A stretch of 9,614 nt of DNA, from NCBI GenBank assembly GCA_017382775.1, contig JAFNZQ010000261.1:1-9614 (forward strand), read 5' to 3'. The notes under the pieces were generated by a model, which was not told the origin of the DNA, ran no database searches, and saw nothing but the letters and a program-made list of their open reading frames with translations. The number at the start of each line of letters is the position of its first letter. Within the stretch, counting starts at the first letter, position 1. Source of the DNA: Spirochaetaceae bacterium. GTDB lineage: Bacteria > Spirochaetota > Spirochaetia > Treponematales > Treponemataceae. The position numbers were made by a program, and so were the translations under genes. Positions 1 through 6,360 of the stretch are shown one piece after another.

Positions 1-19
1 ATAACAACTGTTTTGCCAT
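1..19 (-). CDS. First six codons of a divergent gene, possibly groEL (partial)
   Basis: On the minus strand an ATG at 19 reads M-A-K-Q-L-L before the window ends. It is preceded by AGAGG with a 6-base gap and, further upstream, by a well-formed promoter, so it is very likely a true gene start. From memory, MAKQLL fits the N-terminus of treponemal GroEL (Hsp60 chaperonin), but six residues cannot prove identity and other proteins share MAKQ-type starts. No CIRCE (HrcA operator) inverted repeat is visible in its leader. Confidence 0.45.
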
Positions 20-25
20 TTCTAT

Positions 26-30
26 CCTCT
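26..30 (-). promoter_or_regulatory. Shine-Dalgarno AGAGG for the left-edge gene
   Basis: Read on the minus strand, AGAGG is followed by six bases and then ATGGCA. The same arrangement (AGAGG, six bases, ATGGCA) precedes htpG at 6361, which supports this as the true start of the left-edge gene. Confidence 0.7.
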
Positions 31-82
31 TAAATAAATTTTTACCATCATTAAAGACGGCGATATTTTCCTTTCTGTTTTC

Positions 83-111
83 ATAGTACAAAAAAACAAA
101 AAAAATGTCAA
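83..111 (-). promoter_or_regulatory. Sigma70-type promoter for the left-edge gene
   Basis: The minus strand has TTGACA (111 to 106), a 17-base spacer, and TACTAT (88 to 83). Transcription would start near 76-77, giving a leader of about 57 bases before the ATG at 19. The -35 is a perfect match and the -10 matches the consensus at five of six positions. The leader shows no obvious riboswitch or terminator fold. Confidence 0.7.
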
Positions 112-142
112 CAGCAATTTACCAAAAACTTTATTGTTGACA
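106..142. repeat. Inverted repeat TGTCAACA / TGTTGACA joining two divergent -35 boxes
   Basis: TGTCAACA (106-113) and TGTTGACA (135-142) are perfect 8-base inverted arms separated by 21 bases. Each arm contains the -35 hexamer of one of the two divergent promoters. Six of the eight bases are explained by both promoters having a consensus -35; the two extra matching bases (TG) are not required by promoter function. It may be a shared operator or simply the consequence of two consensus promoters. Confidence 0.45.
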
Positions 143-165
143 AAAAATATTTTATCTGCTAACAT
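137..165 (+). promoter_or_regulatory. Sigma70-type promoter of the metallophosphoesterase gene (predicted leaderless)
   Basis: TTGACA (137-142), a 17-base spacer and TAACAT (160-165). Only six bases separate the -10 from the ATG at 172, so transcription is expected to start at or beside the A of the start codon. The bases before the ATG (ACATTGGCGT) contain no purine-rich Shine-Dalgarno. The -10 is weaker than those of the next genes (four of six consensus bases). Confidence 0.7.
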
Positions 166-171
166 TGGCGT

Positions 172-933
172 ATGAAAATTTTGATTTGCGCAGATATACA
201 TGGAAACCTGGAAGCCTTCGAAGCGGTTCTTAAAGCGGAAGGCACTTATGACACATTAGTAGTTTTAGGCGATTTGGTCGGATACGGCGGAAATCCCAAC
301 GAATGCGTTCGATTGGCGCAACATGGGAAAAATCTCATTTGCGTTAAAGGAAACCACGATGCAGCTCTGTTGGGAGAACTGAACAAAACATGGTTTGCAA
401 AACACACCACCAAATCCCTTATGTTCACCGAGAAGGAAAGTACGGAAGACACCCGAAATTTTCTTAAAAACCTTCCTCTGACTGTGGATTTTAATGAAGA
501 TATTTTATTCTGTCACGGCTCACCGTCCCATCCTCTCACCGAATACCTTTTGGGCGACGTGGAGACAGTACAAACCTTTGAAAAAATGCGTTCCTTGGGA
601 AAACGATGTTGCTTCGTTGGACATTCCCACTGCGCCGCAGCCTTTCGATATAACGAAACCGATGGAATGACGGAATTTACTCCTTCCAAGGACGAAAAAT
701 TTTTCCTTGGAGACGACCTCTGGATTTTCAATCCGGGAAGCGTGGGATTTCCCCGCACTTTCAACAAAAATTCCAAGGGGGAAAGAAAGGAATTGGACAT
801 CACCTTGGAAGAATTTCCGGCCTTTTATCTTATTTTCAACACGGATGAAAACCTGGTAGAATTCAAAGAAGTGCGGTACAACGCCGTTAAAACCGCTAAA
901 AAGTTCACCTCCGTCGGCACTTTGTGGTATTAA
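172..933 (+). CDS. Calcineurin-like metallophosphoesterase (YfcE/ApaH-like)
   Basis: A 253-residue cytosolic protein with the full motif set of the binuclear metal phosphoesterase fold: D8-x-H10 in ADIHGN; G33-D34 in GDLVGYG; G60-N61-H62-D63 in KGNHDA; H115-G116 in CHGSP; and G150-H151-S152-H153 in VGHSH. NPGSVG (187-192) is the usual closing motif of the YfcE/MJ0936-like branch. These residues bind two divalent metals and hydrolyse phosphoester bonds; the physiological substrate cannot be told from sequence. There is no signal peptide or membrane segment. The ATG at 172 is favoured because MKILICADIHGN is where family members begin and no earlier in-frame start fits; the -10 box would lie inside any longer version. 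It has its own promoter, and thrC downstream has another, so it is probably monocistronic or only loosely linked. Confidence 0.88.
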   Translation: MKILICADIHGNLEAFEAVLKAEGTYDTLVVLGDLVGYGGNPNECVRLAQHGKNLICVKGNHDAALLGELNKTWFAKHTTKSLMFTEKESTEDTRNFLKNLPLTVDFNEDILFCHGSPSHPLTEYLLGDVETVQTFEKMRSLGKRCCFVGHSHCAAAFRYNETDGMTEFTPSKDEKFFLGDDLWIFNPGSVGFPRTFNKNSKGERKELDITLEEFPAFYLIFNTDENLVEFKEVRYNAVKTAKKFTSVGTLWY

Positions 934-962
934 AAACCATTGAGGGTTTTGAAAAAAAATTC

Positions 963-977
963 TTGACAAAAAGTCAA
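963..977. repeat. Palindrome TTGAC-AAAAA-GTCAA over the thrC -35 box
   Basis: Perfect 5-base arms TTGAC (963-967) and GTCAA (973-977) flank five A residues. The left arm is the -35 hexamer itself, so a protein bound here would block the promoter. The arms are short and half of the symmetry is imposed by the -35 consensus, so operator function is a guess. Confidence 0.3.
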
Positions 978-991
978 ATATGTGGTAGAAT
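963..991 (+). promoter_or_regulatory. Sigma70-type promoter of thrC (predicted leaderless)
   Basis: TTGACA (963-968), a 17-base spacer and TAGAAT (986-991), five of six matches to the -10 consensus. Six bases separate the -10 from the ATG at 998, the same spacing as in the upstream gene. No Shine-Dalgarno lies in TTTGCT before the ATG. It sits in the 64-base gap after the phosphoesterase stop codon. Confidence 0.8.
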
Positions 992-997
992 TTTGCT

Positions 998-2416
998 ATG
1001 GTGTATGTGGACACGCGGGATAAATCCATTCAAGTTTCATTCAGAGATGCCACTCTTTGGGGAATGAATCCCCAAACCGGTGGGCTTTTCATCCCCGGGG
1101 AAATTCCGCCTTTAAACAGAAATTTTTTCCTTAAAGAATGTACTCCTTCTTTCCGCAATGTGGCCTTGGAGATTTCCAGACTTTTCATGGGAGACGAAAT
1201 TCCCGAGGAAGGTATTCAGCAAATTGTTGCGGAAGCCTTTCCTTTTAAAATAGTTGTGGCGCCTCTGTCGGAACACACATACACTTTGGAACTTTTTCAT
1301 GGGCCAACCTGTGCTTTCAAAGATTTCGGAGCACGATTTATGGCACAAGTAATGTCCTATTTCAACAAGGATGAAGATCAACCCTTGCACATACTCACAG
1401 CCACATCCGGCGACACGGGAAGTGCGGTGGGAAGTGCCTTCTACGGTGTTCCGGGAATTGAGGTAATCATTTTGTATCCCAAAGGGCGAATCAGCCAAAT
1501 CCAGGAACAGCAAATCGGTACCTTCACCGGTAACGTCCATCCCGTGGCTGTGGAAGGCTCATTTGACGACTGCCAATTTTTGGTGAAACAGGCCCTCACA
1601 GATGTGGAATTACGAAAGGAGTTGCGTCTTTCTTCCGCCAATTCCATAAACATTGCTCGGTTGCTTCCCCAGGCTTTTTATTACGTTTATGCAGCAAGGG
1701 TTATTCAAGATCATTCTTTTAACGACATGGACATTTCCGATCCGGAAATAATTTTCAGCGTTCCCTGCGGTAACTTCGGCAATTTAACCGCCGGTTTAAT
1801 CGCCAAGGAACTTTTCCCATCCATTTCGGGCTTTATCGCTGCCACCAATTCCAACCGCACAATGCCCATTTGGTTTACTTCGGGAAATTACATCCCCTGC
1901 CCTTCCACGGAAACCTTGGCTTCCACCATGGATGTGGGCGTACCCTGTAACTACGAAAGAATAAACACCATGTACTTCCACGAAAATCTGAAAAAAAACG
2001 TGGCTGCATTTTGGACCGATGACGACGGCATTTTAAATGCCATTCGAAGTTGTTTCAAAACCACCGGATACGTTTTGGATCCCCACAGTGCGGTGGCATG
2101 GGCCGCTTGGAAAGAATGCTGTTCCTGCTTCCCATCGGGGAAAGCGGATTTCTTTCCGGGACAGGATTACGAAATTTTCCCGGGACTTTGTCCCTACCTA
2201 CCCCAGTGGGCGGAAATGGTTCGGGAGAAAAAAGCCGTTGGTGTGGTGCTTGCCACATCCCATCCATCGAAATTCAACGACACAATCGCCGCGGCAATTA
2301 ACAGAACGGTAACTCTCCCATCCAAATTACAGCGACTTTTGCGTCTTCCCATCACTTCCGTTACAATAAATAACGATTACAGTGAGTTGAAAAGTATTCT
2401 AATGTCTTATTTGTAA
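998..2416 (+). CDS. thrC: Threonine synthase
   Basis: PLP-dependent enzyme that converts O-phospho-L-homoserine to L-threonine, the last step of threonine biosynthesis; cytosolic. The N-terminal segment with TRDKSIQVSF (6-15) matches the opening of the bacterial family. HGPTCAFKDF (101-110) carries the PLP-binding lysine K108; TATSGDTGSA (134-143) and VPCGNFGNLTAG (255-266) are the substrate and PLP-phosphate loops; TLASTMDVGVP (307-317), DPHSAVAW (361-368) and ATSHPSKF (419-426) are the C-terminal family motifs. At 472 residues it is longer than many relatives; the extra length seems to come from a Cys/Pro/aromatic-rich stretch at about 374-405, between the DPHSAVAW helix and ATSHPSKF. All catalytic motifs are intact. 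The ATG at 998 fits the family N-terminus and lies directly downstream of the -10 box. The enzyme points to endogenous threonine synthesis, although no other pathway gene lies in the window. Confidence 0.95.
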   Translation: MVYVDTRDKSIQVSFRDATLWGMNPQTGGLFIPGEIPPLNRNFFLKECTPSFRNVALEISRLFMGDEIPEEGIQQIVAEAFPFKIVVAPLSEHTYTLELFHGPTCAFKDFGARFMAQVMSYFNKDEDQPLHILTATSGDTGSAVGSAFYGVPGIEVIILYPKGRISQIQEQQIGTFTGNVHPVAVEGSFDDCQFLVKQALTDVELRKELRLSSANSINIARLLPQAFYYVYAARVIQDHSFNDMDISDPEIIFSVPCGNFGNLTAGLIAKELFPSISGFIAATNSNRTMPIWFTSGNYIPCPSTETLASTMDVGVPCNYERINTMYFHENLKKNVAAFWTDDDGILNAIRSCFKTTGYVLDPHSAVAWAAWKECCSCFPSGKADFFPGQDYEIFPGLCPYLPQWAEMVREKKAVGVVLATSHPSKFNDTIAAAINRTVTLPSKLQRLLRLPITSVTINNDYSELKSILMSYL

Positions 2417-2453
2417 AATCCGTTAAAATTATCTTGTTTTTTGCGAATCATGC

Positions 2454-2482
2454 TTGACAGAAAAGTTTTTTTTATGTAGACT
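2454..2482 (+). promoter_or_regulatory. Sigma70-type promoter of the TRAP operon (predicted leaderless)
   Basis: TTGACA (2454-2459), a 17-base spacer and TAGACT (2477-2482). Seven bases separate the -10 from the GTG at 2490, with no Shine-Dalgarno in CTTACACTC. It probably drives all three overlapping transporter genes to 6270, since no other promoter-sized gap exists until 6271. Confidence 0.75.
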
Positions 2483-2489
2483 TACACTC

Positions 2490-3383
2490 GTGAGATTTTT
2501 AAAATTTTTGATACCTGTAGCATGTTTGTTCGTCTCGTGTGTATCCACGGATAATTTGATGGTTACTTTCACCGGCGAAACGGACACGCAACTTATGGGG
2601 GACGCCTTTCCCGTTTTATTGAAGGGCGCCGAAGCCATGGCAAACGCCAAGCCCAAGGATTACGACCTGGCTGTTTTGGCAGGCTCTCTCAATGTCATGT
2701 ATGCCAACGCATTTTTGCAAGGTCCGGCGGAGTTGCTTCCTCCGGATAAAACCGAGGAAAAATACGCTCAGTTGGATCGAGCAAAAAATTTGTATCTTCG
2801 TGGTCGCGATCGCATCTTGAATGCCTTCGATTTGCGTTTCAAGGGCTTCAAAGAGGCCGCCCTTTCCGGTGACTTCGAAACTTTCAAACCTTACATGGAT
2901 AAACTGAAAAAAAAGGATGTGGAAGGGCTTTTTTGGCTATGCTCCGGCTGGCTCGCTGCCTTTTCCTTAAATCCGCTGGATTATACCATTACGCCCACGG
3001 TTTACACCGCCGTTCAACTTATGCGACAGGCGGCGGAATTGGAGCCGGATTACAACGCCGGCGGAATTTGGGATGTTTTGACGGCCATTTACGCCGCAGC
3101 TCCCGGCAATTTCGGCGGCGATCCGGAACAGGCCCTTTATGCCCAGCAACAGGCTTTGCGTGCCTCGGAAGGTAAAACCATCGGTCCGTACCTTACGGCG
3201 GTTACAGCCTTTTGTATTCCCAACAATGATTCGAAGGGCTTCGATGAAAACATCGAAAAGGCTTTGGCCATCGATCCGGATGCCAATGAAAACACACGGT
3301 TGCAAACCATTATTTCCAGAAGAAAGGCTTTGTATTTAAAAGAACACAAAGATGATTATATTATCGATTGGGGAGAAGAATGA
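2490..3383 (+). CDS. tatT: TRAP transporter accessory lipoprotein TatT
   Basis: Accessory T component of a treponemal TRAP transporter. In T. pallidum the homologue is an alpha-helical, TPR-like lipoprotein that associates with the binding protein in the periplasm. From GTG 2490 the product has 297 residues. Residues 1-16 form a short lipoprotein signal peptide (MRFLKF, then a hydrophobic core) ending in LFVSC, with C17 the likely lipidated residue in a relaxed spirochaetal lipobox. The mature part is almost all helical, with repeat-like segments such as AVQLMRQAAELEPDYNAG (174-191) and the family-typical GGDPEQAL (209-216) after a proline-containing turn. An in-frame TTG at 2454 would add 12 residues, but it is the -35 box itself and would spoil the signal peptide, so GTG is chosen. 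The stop overlaps the next start as ATGA. The ligand handled by the system is not evident. Confidence 0.85.
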   Translation: MRFLKFLIPVACLFVSCVSTDNLMVTFTGETDTQLMGDAFPVLLKGAEAMANAKPKDYDLAVLAGSLNVMYANAFLQGPAELLPPDKTEEKYAQLDRAKNLYLRGRDRILNAFDLRFKGFKEAALSGDFETFKPYMDKLKKKDVEGLFWLCSGWLAAFSLNPLDYTITPTVYTAVQLMRQAAELEPDYNAGGIWDVLTAIYAAAPGNFGGDPEQALYAQQQALRASEGKTIGPYLTAVTAFCIPNNDSKGFDENIEKALAIDPDANENTRLQTIISRRKALYLKEHKDDYIIDWGEE

Positions 3384-4417
3384 AAAAAATTTTTGCATTT
3401 GTACTTTTAGTTGGATTTTTTACCGTTGGATTATTTGCCCAGGCTCATCAACTTAAAATCGCGTCCATTGCACCGGCAAATTCGCCATGGTCACGGGCAC
3501 AGGACACTTTGGTTGCCAACATTTTACGTCGTACCAACAACCAGGTGAAACTCACCTTTATTGCCATGAACACCCAAGGTGGTGAAATAGGCACTATAAA
3601 ACGTATGCGAACGGTACGCCCCGGACAAAAGGCTCCCATTGACGGTGCTGTTTTTACCAACATCGGCTTGGCGGAACTTTTGCCCAATTCAACCTTACTC
3701 ACCCTTGTGGTTCCCGGCCTTTTCGAAAACCAGGCTGAGTTGGATCATGCCCTTTCCGAAGTGGCCCCTCACGTGGAAAAGGAAGTTGGTGCGGAAGGGT
3801 ACGTTCTCCTGGGTTGGCTCAATGTGGGCTGGGCAACCTTTTACGCCAAGGAAACTTTCCGCAATCCCGCTCAATTAAAACGACTGCGACTGGATGCGGG
3901 CGGATTCGGTTCCGACATTATTTCCAACCTGTTTAAAGCGGCAGGTTACAGTGTGGAAGCAGTTCCCCCTCAACAGTTTTTGCAAAGCATAAAAAGCCCC
4001 AACGGTATTCAAGCCAGTTATTCCGTTCCCATGTTGGGCTACATAATGGGATGGCACAAGTCTCTTCCCAACATATTGGACATGGGAGTTTGCCCGGTTA
4101 TGTCGGCGGTGGTTATGTCAAAGGCAACTTGGGATAAATTATCTCCGGATCAACAGTCGGTCATCAAGTCAGAATTTAAAAATGCCCAGGAAACCGTGGG
4201 TAAAGAACAAGAAAAGGCCGACAGAGAGTATTTAGACAAAATGGCTTCGGAAGGAGCAAAACTCATCAAACTGTCAACTTCGGAAAAATCCGAATTGGTT
4301 GAAAACTTCAAAAAAGACGCGGAAGTTATGTCTAAAACCCCAAACAGTCCCATTGACATTAAATTCTACAACGAAATTTTGGGAATTGTGGAAAAATACA
4401 GGGCAGGTCAACGGTGA
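3380..4417 (+). CDS. tatP: TRAP transporter solute-binding protein, DctP family (TatP)
   Basis: Periplasmic receptor that captures the solute and passes it to the DctQM permease. It has 345 residues from ATG 3380, preceded by GGGGAG four bases upstream and overlapping the tatT stop (ATGA). Residues 1-22 are a classical signal peptide: MKK, hydrophobic core, cleavage probably after AQA (20-22) or after A20. No cysteine occurs before C238, so this protein is not a lipoprotein, whereas T. pallidum Tp0957 was described as one. LKIASIAPANSPWS (25-38) and the lobe-swapping segment FRNPAQLKRLRLDAGG (160-175) followed by GYSVEAVPPQQF (189-200) are DctP-like. By eye, the arginine that pairs with substrate carboxylate in most DctP proteins (in KIRVP-type motifs) corresponds to D172 (RLDAG), suggesting a ligand other than a simple carboxylate. 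An alternative TTG start at 3368 has no support. Confidence 0.88.
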   Translation: MKKIFAFVLLVGFFTVGLFAQAHQLKIASIAPANSPWSRAQDTLVANILRRTNNQVKLTFIAMNTQGGEIGTIKRMRTVRPGQKAPIDGAVFTNIGLAELLPNSTLLTLVVPGLFENQAELDHALSEVAPHVEKEVGAEGYVLLGWLNVGWATFYAKETFRNPAQLKRLRLDAGGFGSDIISNLFKAAGYSVEAVPPQQFLQSIKSPNGIQASYSVPMLGYIMGWHKSLPNILDMGVCPVMSAVVMSKATWDKLSPDQQSVIKSEFKNAQETVGKEQEKADREYLDKMASEGAKLIKLSTSEKSELVENFKKDAEVMSKTPNSPIDIKFYNEILGIVEKYRAGQR

Positions 4418-6270
4418 TTCGAAAAATTGAAAATGGATTTGCCGTAATTCTCGTAGGCATTCTAACGGTTTTACCTTTAACGATGAAATTACTCCAACAG
4501 GGATTCCACGTTCCTGTTGTGGGAGCCGACACTGTCCAATTCAACTTTGTGTTTATGTTCGCCTGTGTTGCGGGAATAATTACATGGCGAGACGGAAAAC
4601 ATCTTTCTTTGGCATCCATTTTCGATTATGCCGGCGAAAAGGTTCGTAATTTCGTCGAGGTTTTCCGATGCGTTCCCACCACAATGATTTTAACCGCATT
4701 GTTTTGGACCGCATTTTCCCAATCTTTCACGGCATTTTTGCCCGACGAAAAGGTTTGGGGAATTCCCATATTGATTTTCTTTGCTTTTCTTCCTTTAATG
4801 TACTTTTCAATGCTTTTAATGATTATTGCATCAAAAAAGCATATTGTGGCATCGCTGGTTGGGCTCGTTTTGGGAATGCTTGTTTCCACAGGCCCTTTTT
4901 CCGGCGTGCTTTACTACATTTTCGGTGCCGACGACACCACACTTCCCTTCCTTTATAAGATAACGGAAATTTGGCAAAACATTTCCACAGCCATAACAGG
5001 ACCGCTGATTGTTTTCTTCGTGTTCTGTGCCTTTTTGGGTGTTCCGCTGTTTATTTGTATAAGTGCCGTAGCCTATGTTGCCTTTTCACCGGCAGGCTAC
5101 GTGGAACTTTTGGCCATGGGCGTTTACGACATTTTGATTGACAAAAGCATTGCCGCAATTCCTTTGTTCACAATAGCAGGTTACATCCTGTCTCAGGGAA
5201 GTGCCGGTAGCCGACTTTTGGAAGTGTTCAAGTCCCTTTTCGGATGGTTCCGTGGGGGAACGGTGGTGGCGGCAGTGGTTGTTTCCACATTTTTTACCAC
5301 ATTTACCGGTGTTTCCGGCGTTACAATTTTGGCATTGGGTTCAATTTTGACCTACGTTTTGTGCGGAACAGGTTTCAAAGACAGAAATGCCCAGAGCCTG
5401 GTTACGGTTTCCGGTGCTGTGGGATTGCTCTTTCCCCCCAGTGTGGCGATTATCATGTACGGAACGGTTAATTTCTTTTCCGTGGATGTTTTCGACTTGT
5501 TTAAAACCGCAATTTTGCCCGGCGTTATGATGATGTTGGGAATAATGACCATCGGTTTTATCAGCGATAAGGCTACGGAAAGGCCCAAATTTTCGGGGGC
5601 GGCGGTGCTTTCGGCATTCAAACAGGCTCTTCCCGAAGTTTTAATGCCTGTTTTGATAATACTTTGCTTCTTCACCGGATTTTTCTCCCTTTTGGAAACC
5701 GCATCCTTTGCTGTGGCCTACGCCTTTTGCTTGGAAACATTTGTTCGCAAGGACTATGTTTTATCCCTTTCATCTTCCGCGGAAAAAAAATCCATTTTGC
5801 AAGTTATCGGTGACAGCATTCCGGTGGCAGGTGGGGTTTTGATTATTCTGGGATCCGCTCGCGGCCTTTCTTCCTACCTAATTGACGCCAATATTCCCCA
5901 GTTGATTTCCGACTTTATCGTAACTCACATCCATTCAAAATTTTTGTTCTTACTGATGCTGAACCTCTGCCTTTTGGTGGTGGGATGCTTGATGGATATT
6001 TATTCGGCAATTTTAATTGTTTCACCTTTGATTATTCCCGTTGCCGAAAGCTTCGGTATTCACCCTTTGCAAACTGCGGTGATTTTCCTTATGAACCTGC
6101 AAATCGGTTTTCTCACGCCGCCTGTGGGAATGGACTTGTTCATTGCATCCTACGCCTTTAACACTCCGGTTATGAAGGTGGTAAAGGGCGTTCTTCCCTA
6201 TCTTGCGGTGGAGTTTGCAATACTGATGCTGATAACCTACGTTCCTTTTTTCACAAGTTTTTTTATCTGA
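4414..6270 (+). CDS. Fused TRAP permease DctQ-DctM (TatQ-M type)
   Basis: Inner-membrane permease of the TRAP system, importing the solute delivered by TatP with a Na+ or H+ gradient. The 618 residues join a small DctQ domain (about 1-170: hydrophobic segments near 8-26, 43-57, 88-107, 116-138 and 143-170) to a large DctM domain (about 190-618). DctM motifs include GVPLFICISAVAY (209-221), SIAAIPLFTIAGYILSQGS (245-263), the helical-hairpin region TTFTGVSGVTILALGS (295-310), GLLFPPSVAIIMYG (337-350) and GCLMDIYSAILIVSPLIIPV (524-543), then GFLTPPVGMDLF (565-576). The length equals one DctQ plus one DctM, so this is a fusion, as in T. pallidum Tp0958. GTG 4414 overlaps the tatP stop (GTGA), with a weak AGG six bases upstream, which implies translational coupling. 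No terminator is evident after the TGA. Confidence 0.92.
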   Translation: MIRKIENGFAVILVGILTVLPLTMKLLQQGFHVPVVGADTVQFNFVFMFACVAGIITWRDGKHLSLASIFDYAGEKVRNFVEVFRCVPTTMILTALFWTAFSQSFTAFLPDEKVWGIPILIFFAFLPLMYFSMLLMIIASKKHIVASLVGLVLGMLVSTGPFSGVLYYIFGADDTTLPFLYKITEIWQNISTAITGPLIVFFVFCAFLGVPLFICISAVAYVAFSPAGYVELLAMGVYDILIDKSIAAIPLFTIAGYILSQGSAGSRLLEVFKSLFGWFRGGTVVAAVVVSTFFTTFTGVSGVTILALGSILTYVLCGTGFKDRNAQSLVTVSGAVGLLFPPSVAIIMYGTVNFFSVDVFDLFKTAILPGVMMMLGIMTIGFISDKATERPKFSGAAVLSAFKQALPEVLMPVLIILCFFTGFFSLLETASFAVAYAFCLETFVRKDYVLSLSSSAEKKSILQVIGDSIPVAGGVLIILGSARGLSSYLIDANIPQLISDFIVTHIHSKFLFLLMLNLCLLVVGCLMDIYSAILIVSPLIIPVAESFGIHPLQTAVIFLMNLQIGFLTPPVGMDLFIASYAFNTPVMKVVKGVLPYLAVEFAILMLITYVPFFTSFFI

Positions 6271-6303
6271 AAAAGGTTTAATCCAATGGGATGACAAATC
6301 CCC

Positions 6304-6332
6304 TTGACTTTTTTTTGAAAAATTTATATCTT
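6304..6332 (+). promoter_or_regulatory. Probable promoter of htpG-folC
   Basis: TTGACT (6304-6309), a 17-base spacer and TATCTT (6327-6332), or alternatively TATATC (6325-6330) with a 15-base spacer. Transcription would start near 6338-6340, giving a leader of about 20 bases that holds the Shine-Dalgarno. Either -10 is a four-of-six match, weaker than the promoters upstream. No CIRCE inverted repeat is present, so HrcA control is not supported. Confidence 0.5.
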
Positions 6333-6349
6333 TTATTGAAAACATTTAA

Positions 6350-6354
6350 AGAGG
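6350..6354 (+). promoter_or_regulatory. Shine-Dalgarno AGAGG of htpG
   Basis: AGAGG followed by six bases and ATGGCA fixes the htpG start at 6361. It has the same spacing and the same second codon as the left-edge gene at 19 (minus strand), in contrast to the Shine-Dalgarno-less genes at 172, 998 and 2490. Confidence 0.85.
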
Positions 6355-6360
6355 TATTTT

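Noticed and set aside
60..105. A-rich tract on the plus strand (AAAAAAACAAAAAAAA) as a regulatory element
   Set aside because: It is the spacer of the minus-strand promoter, and A/T-rich spacers are usual around promoters here; there is no independent signal.
933..950. Hairpin AAAACC-ATTGAG-GGTTTT after the phosphoesterase stop
   Set aside because: The stem is short and A/T-rich, and is followed by GAAAAAAAA rather than a T run, so it is not a convincing intrinsic terminator on the plus strand.
520..1029. Long minus-strand open frame opposite the phosphoesterase
   Set aside because: Low-complexity, phenylalanine-rich translation with no domain, start signal or promoter. The opposite strand encodes a protein with every catalytic motif, so this is a shadow frame.
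3368..3379. TTG at 3368 as start of tatP
   Set aside because: It would add MGRR before a perfectly formed MKK signal peptide and overlap the Shine-Dalgarno GGGGAG; ATG 3380 is better in every respect.
6288..6316. Hairpin GGGAT-GACAA-ATCCC followed by a T run, as a terminator of the TRAP operon
   Set aside because: The stem is only 5 base pairs and the T run starts seven bases after it, within the htpG promoter spacer. Too weak to annotate.
6271..6360. CIRCE or other heat-shock operator upstream of htpG
   Set aside because: No TTAGCACTC/GAGTGCTAA-type inverted repeat is present in this gap, nor in 20-171 for the left-edge gene.
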